Assembly: GCA_945903675.1 (NCBI GenBank) | Contig: CAMDOP010000043.1 | Span: 1 to 15,381, forward strand | DNA length: 15,381 bases | DNA from: Crenothrix polyspora | GTDB lineage: Bacteria > Pseudomonadota > Gammaproteobacteria > Methylococcales > Methylomonadaceae | Reading direction: 5' to 3' | Shown: in pieces, positions 6,857 to 12,630 of the stretch | How positions within the stretch are numbered: the first letter of the stretch is position 1 | Layout: each line of letters begins with the position of its first letter | Translations under genes and position numbers: made by a program | The notes under the pieces: model-generated | Databases searched by the model: none | The model's input: only the letters and a program-made list of their open reading frames with translations | Told to the model about the DNA's origin: nothing

Positions 6857-7867
6857 ATGAAACCTATTTTTGCAAATGATGCTGCTATTGATCAGGCGGC
6901 CGATTTATTAAGGCAGGGTCGTTTGGTTGCTTTTCCAACCGAGACCGTTTATGGCTTGGGCGCTGATGCGTCTAATCCTGAAGCCGTTAGACGTATATTC
7001 TTAGCGAAAGGCCGTCCTGTAGATCATCCTCTTATTGTACATATTCCTAGTGTAGCGAGTCTTGATGCTTGGGCCTTATCAATTCCACAGGCTGCACAAC
7101 AACTGGCTGCACATTTCTGGCCAGGACCTTTGGCATTGATTTTAAAGAAAAGACCTGAGGTTCCTCTAGAAGTAACAGGTGGGCAAGATACAGTAGGTTT
7201 ACGTGTACCCGATCATCCTGTTGCCTTACGCCTGTTACAGGCATTTGGTGGCGGCGTTGCGGCTCCGTCTGCCAATCGGTTTTGTCGAATTAGTCCCACG
7301 CTAGCCATTCATGTTCAAGAAGAGCTTGGTGCATCCGTCGATATGATTTTGGACGGTGGTGCTTGTCAGGTGGGCGTAGAATCAACGATTATTGATTTAA
7401 GTGGCTCGCAACCTAAGTTATTAAGACCTGGTCATATTACTCGCGATCAAATTGAAGCCATTTTACAAACTAAATTATTAGTAACGTCACAAATTGAACA
7501 AGCTGATGCTATGCAGATCCGAGTTCCTGGCATGATGGCTATACACTACGCACCTATTACGCCTGCGTTGTTATGTTCTAGGGGAAGTTTGCCTTCCATT
7601 ATTGCTGACTTAATTAAACAAGGTAAAAAAATAGGTCTATTAACTAGCTATACTGATATTGGCAATGAAAGTGATTTAGGAGCAATCATTCGAATGCCTG
7701 AGCAGGCCGATTCTTATGCTCGAGTCTTGTATAGTTCATTAAGAGAGTTAGATAGCTTGCATTTAGATATCATCTTAGTAGAGTTGCCGCCGCAAACGGA
7801 AACTTGGCGAGCGATTAATGACCGATTGGCTAAAGCGACTAGTGTTTATTCTAATGTTTTAGGCTGA
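6857..7867 (+). CDS. tsaC: L-threonylcarbamoyladenylate synthase, long TsaC/Sua5 type
   Basis: A 336-residue enzyme that makes threonylcarbamoyl-AMP from threonine, bicarbonate and ATP, the first step of the universal t6A37 tRNA modification. The YrdC-like domain occupies about residues 8-200. It has the family motifs PTETVYGLGADA (27-38), AKGRP (50-54, nucleotide-binding Lys and Arg) and PSAN (137-140), plus ILDGG and VESTIIDL. A linker containing RVPGMMAIHYAP leads to the C-terminal Sua5 domain (about 235-336) with SLRELDSLHLDIILVELPP. This makes it the long Sua5 form, not the roughly 190-residue E. coli TsaC. The start is fixed by the conserved N-terminus although no good Shine-Dalgarno is seen. 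It stands alone on the plus strand. Confidence 0.96.
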   Translation: MKPIFANDAAIDQAADLLRQGRLVAFPTETVYGLGADASNPEAVRRIFLAKGRPVDHPLIVHIPSVASLDAWALSIPQAAQQLAAHFWPGPLALILKKRPEVPLEVTGGQDTVGLRVPDHPVALRLLQAFGGGVAAPSANRFCRISPTLAIHVQEELGASVDMILDGGACQVGVESTIIDLSGSQPKLLRPGHITRDQIEAILQTKLLVTSQIEQADAMQIRVPGMMAIHYAPITPALLCSRGSLPSIIADLIKQGKKIGLLTSYTDIGNESDLGAIIRMPEQADSYARVLYSSLRELDSLHLDIILVELPPQTETWRAINDRLAKATSVYSNVLG

Positions 7868-7936
7868 TTTATTTGTATTATTAGCTCAGCAGCCTTAAAA
7901 TTGTCGCTCTATAGTCTATTATCCATGAGAAACATT

Positions 7937-8275
7937 ATGAAAATTAAACAATTATTAATCACTGCTAGTTTATTTGCATTATTTGCATTAGCGGGTTGTG
8001 AGGCACAAAAACCATTGGCTGAAGAGGCTGTGGCTCCCGTTGCTGTAGAAGCACCTGTTGCTGCGCCTGTTGTAGTTGCTGAGCCTGCTTTAGAAGCCCC
8101 TAAAGCAGATTACCAACATTGTAAAAAACATCATGGCAAAAACTCTAAAGCCTGTGCTAAACATTGCGATCATAAAGCATTAGCAACACATAATTGCCCT
8201 AAACATCATCACGGCAAAAAAACTAAAGCCTGTGTTAAGCATTGCTCAAAAGAGTCAGCAGCGGCTACTAAATAG
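7937..8275 (+). CDS. Lipoprotein with two His/Cys-rich repeats, putative metal-binder
   Basis: A 112-residue lipoprotein: signal peptide ending in lipobox LAGC with C21 as the acylated cysteine, then an Ala/Pro/Val/Glu-rich tether (about 22-57). The C-terminal module has two copies of one unit: C62-x2-HHGKxxKAC73-xKHC77 and C87-x2-HHHGKxxKAC99-xKHC103. The regular Cys and His positions suggest binding of zinc, copper or another soft metal. I know no named family with this unit. ATG 7937 gives the proper signal peptide; upstream in-frame starts at 7925 (ATG) or 7901 (TTG) would lengthen it. A single-gene unit ends at the terminator 8348-8379. Placement in the inner or outer membrane is not certain. 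Confidence 0.88.
   Translation: MKIKQLLITASLFALFALAGCEAQKPLAEEAVAPVAVEAPVAAPVVVAEPALEAPKADYQHCKKHHGKNSKACAKHCDHKALATHNCPKHHHGKKTKACVKHCSKESAAATK
8120..8246 (+). repeat. Tandem coding repeat CxxHHGKxxKACxKHC
   Basis: Two copies of a 16-17 residue unit inside the lipoprotein gene, about 75 bases apart. The second has one extra histidine. At DNA level the copies share words such as aaacatcat, ggcaaaaa and taaagcctgtg but differ at many third positions, so the duplication is not recent and the Cys/His pattern has been kept. Confidence 0.8.
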
Positions 8276-8347
8276 TACTTTGAATATAAACTCAGCGGTT
8301 TATTTTTGATGTTAAGTTGTCAATAGTTAAGCCCTGGAGAATTCAAT

Positions 8348-8379
8348 AAAGCCTTACATGAGAATGTAGGGCTTTTTTA
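8348..8379 (+). terminator. Intrinsic terminator of the lipoprotein gene
   Basis: AAAGCCTTACAT-GAGA-ATGTAGGGCTTT is a 12-bp stem with one G-T pair and a GNRA-type loop, running into a T tract. It lies about 70 bases after the lipoprotein stop and 22 bases beyond the stop of the converging 42-residue gene, for which it could also act, more weakly, on the other strand. Confidence 0.9.
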
Positions 8380-8400
8380 TGACAATTAGAAAATCATGGT

Positions 8401-8529
8401 TTACATTTTCATTGGTACGCCAATTAATGATTGAAGTACTATCCATAGTGTTACACCAGCGACAACCCATAGTAAAATTTTTATATTTTTTGATGTTCTT
8501 CCATCATCTTTGTTTTCTGGATCCGACAT
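8401..8529 (-). CDS. 42-residue single-span membrane protein
   Basis: ATG at 8529 to TAA at 8401-8403 encodes 42 residues: a charged N-terminus (MSDPENKDDGRTSKN), then one strongly hydrophobic segment (IKILLWVVAGVTLWIVLQSLIGV) and a short PMKM tail. The shape, N-in with one transmembrane helix, is typical of small membrane proteins that attach to larger complexes. AGAGGG lies ten bases before the ATG. It is below the length at which genes are usually called, so it may be missing from annotations. It sits between the lipoprotein terminator and the TauE/SafE gene, which is transcribed towards it from 143 bases away. I cannot name a family. Confidence 0.6.
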   Translation of the reverse strand: MSDPENKDDGRTSKNIKILLWVVAGVTLWIVLQSLIGVPMKM

Positions 8530-8672
8530 GATTAAATAACCCTCTAATAGTTGAATAAAACATCACTCAGCGACTATAAAATCACCCCGAGCTCTGAATC
8601 AGTTTATCGGAAAAAATGATCATTACCTATTTTTTTGAGAGTGAGAAAACTAGGCTTTTTTCTTATGTTTCT

Positions 8673-9434
8673 TTAGAGTGAAACTAACATTTGTTGACTA
8701 TATAAATAGCCTAAACCCAACACGCTAACAGCCACTAAACCACCACCAATATAACGTTTAAAAAGTAAATCATTACGCATAATGGCGTTATGTGCTTTTA
8801 AGCCCAGAATATGACCTATGGCTGCAATCGGCAATAGCGTCAGAGCGGCATTAAAATGCATATCAACAGATAAGACGATAAATGTTGTCATTTTAATGCT
8901 CACTAGAATGAACCATAATACAAACAGAGTATCGCGCAATTGGTGTCTACTCACATGCCTCATGTAGACAGCTACCATTAATGGTGCGCCACTTAAAGAA
9001 ATCCCCGCAATATAACCCCCTAAGATAAGTAAGCTTCTATCAGCCCATAGATGACGACTTTCAATGCCCCTATTGAATAGCCAAGTGAGACCATAAAATA
9101 AGGTGACCGAATAAATAAAAATATTTAGCCATAAAGTAGGCAAATTTAATAAACCAAACACGCCAATAATGGCCGGTGGAAAAATATAAACAGAAGAACG
9201 TCGCAAATAGAGCCAGTCTACATTATGCAGGCGGTTGACCAGTGTTAAACCAGAAAAGAACAATAAATGTACGCTGATAATAGGCAGCCATAACAGCGGG
9301 TTATTCTGTACGAATAACATCAGGGGTAACCCTAAGGCTGCGCCACCAAATCCAAGTCCTGTGCGTACAAAACCCGTCCAGATAAATATTAGAGCAATGG
9401 ATAGTAGTTGGTAAGGGGAAAAGTCGAGTAACAT
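8673..9434 (-). CDS. TauE/SafE family anion permease
   Basis: A 253-residue polytopic membrane protein with about seven or eight hydrophobic segments. The family's N-terminal signature GFVRTGLGFGGAALGLPLMLF (residues about 21-41) is clear. The repeated half carries LGGYIAGISLSGAPLMVAVYMR (about 138-159), the equivalent motif of the second half. TauE/SafE proteins export sulfite, sulfoacetate or related organic anions or short carboxylates; the substrate is not predictable here. Its length is normal. The start at ATG 9434 lacks a good Shine-Dalgarno, but the next in-frame ATG would remove the first span. It is divergent from the hydrolase gene at 9634 and has no sulfur-metabolism neighbour. 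Confidence 0.9.
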   Translation of the reverse strand: MLLDFSPYQLLSIALIFIWTGFVRTGLGFGGAALGLPLMLFVQNNPLLWLPIISVHLLFFSGLTLVNRLHNVDWLYLRRSSVYIFPPAIIGVFGLLNLPTLWLNIFIYSVTLFYGLTWLFNRGIESRHLWADRSLLILGGYIAGISLSGAPLMVAVYMRHVSRHQLRDTLFVLWFILVSIKMTTFIVLSVDMHFNAALTLLPIAAIGHILGLKAHNAIMRNDLLFKRYIGGGLVAVSVLGLGYLYSQQMLVSL

Positions 9435-9563
9435 GATTTATCAAAAGAGAGAAAAATGCCTGTTATTATAGGTTTATTCTTAACTAACTCAATTGGATAT
9501 CATTTATAGTTGATTCGCCATGTTTCTTGATGGAGTAAGCTTTGCTAGGTAGCGATCCATTGT

Positions 9564-9592
9564 TTTACACAATCCTGTTATAGTTTTATGTT
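9564..9592 (+). promoter_or_regulatory. Candidate sigma-70 promoter for the hydrolase pair
   Basis: TTTACA (9564-9569) and TATGTT (9587-9592) are separated by 17 bases and lie 42 bases before the ATG at 9634. Both boxes match the consensus partly, and an alternative -10 (TTATAA, 9591-9596) overlaps. Confidence 0.35.
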
Positions 9593-9633
9593 ATAAACTC
9601 AGTTTACTAGGATAATACTAACGCTAATAGCTT

Positions 9634-10596
9634 ATGGATCTTATAACCGACTATGACTTTGATCCCAGCTATGGTTATTCGTTAGCTCAATTATTAGCCA
9701 TAACAACACCTAAAGAACCTAAAGATTTTGATAGCTTTTGGCAGTCACGTTATCAAAAAGCATTAAGCCTAGTCCCTAAACCGCAAATTAGGCTTATTCA
9801 TAAAGACAAATTCGGCTGGCGTGTTTTTATGCTGAGTTATAGCTCGACCGATAACATTATTATTCGAGCTTGGTTGTTGGTGCCAACTTCTGGAGTAATT
9901 AAACGAGGCTTTGTTGTTGGGCACGGTTATGGCGGCTGTGATGAACCTGATTATCATTTGCCGTTTAAAGAATCCGCGTTATTGTTCCCCTGTTTTCGGG
10001 GTTTAGCCCTCAGTGCTCAGCCTCCGTTTTCTTCTGAGCCTTACTGGCATGTATTGCATAATATTAATCAGAAAGACACTTATGTACTCGGTGGTTGTGT
10101 TGAAGATCTGTGGCTGTCCATCAGTGTGATGTTGATTTTGTTTCCACAAACAGCTGGTCATTTAGGATATCTTGGCATCAGTTTTAGTGGCGGGATAGGC
10201 GCCTTGGCTTTAGCGTATGAGTCTCGGATTAGCAAAGCTCACTTCAATGTTCCGAGTTTTGGTCATCAGCCCTTACGCATAAGATTGCCTAGCAATGGCA
10301 GTGCTCATAGTGTGCAGCAATTTTATTGTCAGCATAAAAAACAGACGCTTAAGGTTTTACGTTATTACGATGCGGCCATAGCAGCCAAGCGCATTATCCA
10401 GCCGATACATTGTGCCTTGGCAGTATTTGATCCTTATGTCGCTCCTCCCGGACAGTTTGCTATCTACAATGCTTTATCTTGTGAGAAACAGTTGTTCCTG
10501 CTTCAGGCTGGGCATCATAGTTATGCCAATCAAGCACAGCAAGAGACTGAACTACTTGCTGAACTCGATAGTTTTTTTACGTCACTTATCCCCTAA
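9634..10596 (+). CDS. Alpha/beta-hydrolase, acetylxylan-esterase (AXE1)-like
   Basis: A 320-residue protein with the layout of the AXE1 / cephalosporin-C deacetylase family: N-terminal cap FDSFWQSRYQKAL (about 30-45), oxyanion region VVGHGYGG, nucleophile region GISFSGG with S183, FDPYVAPPGQFAIYNAL with D266, and QAGHHSYANQ with H294 or H295. These give a credible Ser-Asp-His triad. The nucleophile elbow reads G-x-S-x-S-G-G instead of the family's usual GxSQGG, a notable change. Members remove acetyl groups from sugars or related esters; the substrate here is unknown. There is no signal peptide, so action is probably cytoplasmic. The next hydrolase starts about 20 bases after the stop, which suggests an operon. 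Start chosen by family length; its Shine-Dalgarno is weak. Confidence 0.8.
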   Translation: MDLITDYDFDPSYGYSLAQLLAITTPKEPKDFDSFWQSRYQKALSLVPKPQIRLIHKDKFGWRVFMLSYSSTDNIIIRAWLLVPTSGVIKRGFVVGHGYGGCDEPDYHLPFKESALLFPCFRGLALSAQPPFSSEPYWHVLHNINQKDTYVLGGCVEDLWLSISVMLILFPQTAGHLGYLGISFSGGIGALALAYESRISKAHFNVPSFGHQPLRIRLPSNGSAHSVQQFYCQHKKQTLKVLRYYDAAIAAKRIIQPIHCALAVFDPYVAPPGQFAIYNALSCEKQLFLLQAGHHSYANQAQQETELLAELDSFFTSLIP

Positions 10597-10619
10597 CTTA
10601 TCTAATAACAGGAACTATG

Positions 10620-11348
10620 ATGAACCGCGAATATCATCAGTGGTGGAGTGATCGCCTACAACGGCATATGGAGTTGCTGGTCTTTGGTCATGCTGGAGCG
10701 AAGGTCTTAGTTTTTCCTTCACGTCTAGGACGGTTTTATGAGTACGAAAAATTAGGTATGGTGAATGTTTTAAAGGACAAGCTAGAGCAAGGTCATTTAC
10801 AGCTGTATTGTGTGGATAGTATCGATGCTGAAAGTTTTTACTGCGGTTGGGCGGATCCTTCGGGTCGTATTTGTCGTCACATAGAATTTGAAGAATATAT
10901 TCTTAACGAAGTTTTGCCCTTTATGCACAGTAAGAACCCTCATGAATGTGTGATTTCTCATGGCTTAAGTCTGGGGGCTTTTCATGCGGCTAATATCGTC
11001 TTTCGTTATCCTCAATTTTTTAAAAAGTTGGTCGCTTTCTCGGGGCGTTATGATCTGACTTTAAATGTCGAGCATTTTAAAGATTTGTTTGATGGATATT
11101 ATGATGAAGATATTTATTTTCATACGCCTACTCATTTTATGCCTAACATGGATTGTTCCTGGCGTTTAAGCCATTTAAGAACCATGGACATTACCTTGGT
11201 CATAGGCAAGGAAGATCCTTTTTTACAGAATAATGTGCATTTAAGTTCAATCTTGTCTCAAAAAGATATTAAACATCAGATGCCAGTTTGGGACGGTAGA
11301 GCGCATAGCGGTTATTATTGGCGACGCATGGCAGGGCTTTATTTGTAG
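10620..11348 (+). CDS. Alpha/beta-hydrolase, esterase-like (COG4947 / PF00756 type)
   Basis: A 242-residue protein with the pattern of the small esterase group COG4947: an N-terminal HMELLVFGHAGAKVLVFPSRLGRFYEYE, the nucleophile motif GLSLGA with S117, an acid in GKEDPF (D199) and a base in GRAHSGYYW (H229). It has no signal peptide or membrane span. Two ATGs stand in tandem at 10617 and 10620. AGGA is only three bases from the first but six from the second, so 10620 is the better start. It follows the AXE1-like gene by about 20 bases and is probably co-transcribed with it, which suggests that the two hydrolases act on the same or linked substrates. The last codon is only six bases from a palindromic repeat that may stabilise or end the message. 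Confidence 0.8.
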   Translation: MNREYHQWWSDRLQRHMELLVFGHAGAKVLVFPSRLGRFYEYEKLGMVNVLKDKLEQGHLQLYCVDSIDAESFYCGWADPSGRICRHIEFEEYILNEVLPFMHSKNPHECVISHGLSLGAFHAANIVFRYPQFFKKLVAFSGRYDLTLNVEHFKDLFDGYYDEDIYFHTPTHFMPNMDCSWRLSHLRTMDITLVIGKEDPFLQNNVHLSSILSQKDIKHQMPVWDGRAHSGYYWRRMAGLYL

Positions 11349-11354
11349 GGACGA

Positions 11355-11434
11355 CAGTGCATAGGATGTGCCGACGCTAGGAGGCGCATCATTTCTGAGT
11401 GATGCGCTTCACTTTGTTCAGCGCATCCTATAGC
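11355..11434. repeat. Double-stem palindromic element, copy 1 (REP/MITE-like)
   Basis: The outer arms GCATAGGATGTGC and GCGCATCCTATAGC pair with one G-T wobble and one bulge. The inner arms GCGCATCA and TGATGCGC pair perfectly, leaving unequal side arms (CGACGCTAGGAG on the left, TTCACTTTGTTCA on the right). The first 39 bases are identical to copy 2 at 11727. The structure resembles REP sequences mobilised by TnpA-REP (RAYT) proteins or a small non-autonomous element; no such transposase is in the window. Confidence 0.88.
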
Positions 11435-11500
11435 TCCCTAGGTTTTTATTAGCTACGCCGAGCTCTCTTTGGTATACACAAGTATTCTGTGTGTTTGGAG

Positions 11501-11522
11501 TAAAACAGCTTTAGCTGTTTTA
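11501..11522. repeat. Small TTTA-loop hairpin, copy 2
   Basis: TAAAACAGC-TTTA-GCTGTTTTA is a perfect 9-bp stem. Compared with copy 1 at 2119-2136, one stem pair is C-G instead of T-A, and the upstream TTGGAG corresponds to CTGGAA. The compensating change in both arms shows the fold is what is shared. Confidence 0.6.
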
Positions 11523-11591
11523 AAATGCCAAGACATAGCGTCGTGTGCGACACTCATTGAGTTTGTAGACTAAACGATCTCGATCATGCTC

Positions 11592-11620
11592 GGTGGATGC
11601 GCTGGCGCTTATCCACCCTA
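11592..11620. repeat. Palindrome GGTGGAT...ATCCACC
   Basis: GGTGGAT and ATCCACC flank GCGC-TG-GCGC, a compact intergenic palindrome of a type common in many proteobacterial genomes (on the minus strand GTAGGGTGGATAAGCGCC and on). It differs in sequence from the two 80-bp elements on either side. Confidence 0.7.
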
Positions 11621-11676
11621 CAAAGCTTGTGTATAACGATGAGCGCCGAGCTGGGGCTAGGCGTTCCCGATAGTCT

Positions 11677-11727
11677 TTAATCCAATAAGAAATTAACATA
11701 CTTTGGTGAATCATCCGTAAAGGCATC
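11677..11727 (-). pseudogene. Remnant of a second eutC 3' end
   Basis: On the minus strand, 16 codons and a stop read DAFTDDSPKYVNFLLD. The intact eutC ends TDNQLQWVNFLLD; eight of the last thirteen residues and the stop position agree, and the DNA shares ACGGAT and GTTAATTTC but differs at third positions. The remnant abuts palindromic element copy 2, which separates it from the intact gene. It is best read as the tail of a diverged eutC copy left after rearrangement. The match is short, so chance is not fully excluded. Confidence 0.5.
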
Positions 11728-11805
11728 AGTGCATAGGATGTGCCGACGCTAGGAGGCGCATCATTCAAAAGTGATGCGCTTTACTTTGTTCAGCACATCC
11801 TATGC
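11727..11805. repeat. Double-stem palindromic element, copy 2 (REP/MITE-like)
   Basis: Outer arms GCATAGGATGTGC and GCACATCCTATGC are a perfect 13-bp inverted repeat, and inner arms GCGCATCA/TGATGCGC are perfect. It is in the same orientation as copy 1, differing mainly in the inner loop (TCTG against CAA) and at two or three arm positions. It lies 23 bases after the eutC stop on the eutC side, where it could serve as a message 3' end. Confidence 0.9.
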
Positions 11806-11828
11806 TCTGTAAGGGCACAACAATTCGA

Positions 11829-12626
11829 TCAATCCAGCAGGAAATTAACCCACTGAAGTTGATTATCCGTTGTCATCTCAGTCGTTTCGTCTTTTAAATT
11901 AACACCAGTAAGCTTTAGCTTTTCGGCCTCATTGATTAAAAACATTAACTTCTTTAAAGCCTGCTTATAACTGAGTCCATTGCTATGAATATTGGAAATA
12001 CAGTTACGGTCGGCATCGGTGCTTAGTTTAGCTCTGGCTTGATAAGTGAAATAAAGTCCCATGCTATCAGGTGAACTTAAGCCGGGTCTTTCACCAATTA
12101 ATACGATACATAATCTGGCTGCATAGTGTTCGGCAATAGCATCGCCTATGGCGACACGTCCATGTTTGACCAAACACACTGGCGCTAAGTGATAAGCTTG
12201 CAACTGGGGTAGTAATAGAGTCAAAAAGGGCAGGGCATGATGTTCTATGGCTTTAGATGATAAACCATCGGCAACAACGATAACGGCATCAGTGTAGTTG
12301 GGTGTGGTTTGTTGTAAACAGTCTAAAGTAACGTCGTTTAATACGCGTCCCAGATCAGGGCGCTGTAAATACATCTGCTGATTTTCTGCCTGCGTATTTA
12401 AAGTCAATGATTCAAGCCCCAGCAAACTTAAGCTTAGCTCTAGTTCTGAAAAATCAATAGGGATATTCACCGCATCTCGCGCTAAGGCATGAGCTAATTG
12501 AAAATCTAAACTAGCACGCGTAGTTAAGCTAATGCCTGCACGACCTAAGGCAATACGTGCAGGGGTAAATTGTTTCAGGCTATCCCAGGAGTTGCTGATA
12601 ACGGCTGGATCATTAGGTTGATTCAT
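11829..12626 (-). CDS. eutC: Ethanolamine ammonia-lyase small subunit
   Basis: A 265-residue subunit of adenosylcobalamin-dependent ethanolamine ammonia-lyase, which splits ethanolamine into acetaldehyde and ammonia. Family motifs are TPARIALGRAGISLTTRASLDFQLAHA (about 17-43), VVADGLSSKAIEHHA in the middle, and IGERPGLSSPDSMG near residue 170. I chose ATG 12626, four bases after the eutB stop, because the family N-terminus (WDSLKQFTPARIALGRAG) follows it. The frame stays open to 12740, but that part overlaps eutB and has no family similarity. Tight spacing to eutB indicates translational coupling. The C-terminal end VNFLLD is mirrored by the remnant at 11677-11727. Confidence 0.95.
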   Translation of the reverse strand: MNQPNDPAVISNSWDSLKQFTPARIALGRAGISLTTRASLDFQLAHALARDAVNIPIDFSELELSLSLLGLESLTLNTQAENQQMYLQRPDLGRVLNDVTLDCLQQTTPNYTDAVIVVADGLSSKAIEHHALPFLTLLLPQLQAYHLAPVCLVKHGRVAIGDAIAEHYAARLCIVLIGERPGLSSPDSMGLYFTYQARAKLSTDADRNCISNIHSNGLSYKQALKKLMFLINEAEKLKLTGVNLKDETTEMTTDNQLQWVNFLLD

Positions 12627-12630
12627 GACT

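Larger units (their letters stand above)
11349..11828. other. Gene-free repeat patchwork between hydrolases and eutC
   Basis: About 480 bases without an intact gene. In order: palindromic element copy 1 (11355-11434), TTTA-loop hairpin copy 2 (11501-11522), a different palindrome (11592-11620), a eutC-like 3' remnant on the minus strand (11677-11727), and palindromic element copy 2 (11727-11805). The one long frame crossing it (minus, 11520-11768) runs through these repeats and is not a gene. The region separates two converging transcription units. Confidence 0.75.

Noticed and set aside
10412..10651. Plus-strand frame overlapping the ends of the two hydrolase genes
   Set aside because: Both hydrolases have clear catalytic motifs in their own frames; this frame shows none.
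11520..11768. Minus-strand 82-residue frame between the palindromes
   Set aside because: It runs through two palindromic repeats and the eutC remnant in a different frame, and has no ribosome site or family pattern; its tail (DRLVYKLNECRTRRYVLAF) looks protein-like but cannot be assigned.
11349..11828. CRISPR array
   Set aside because: Only two copies of the 80-base element, about 290 bases apart, with no regular spacers or cas genes.
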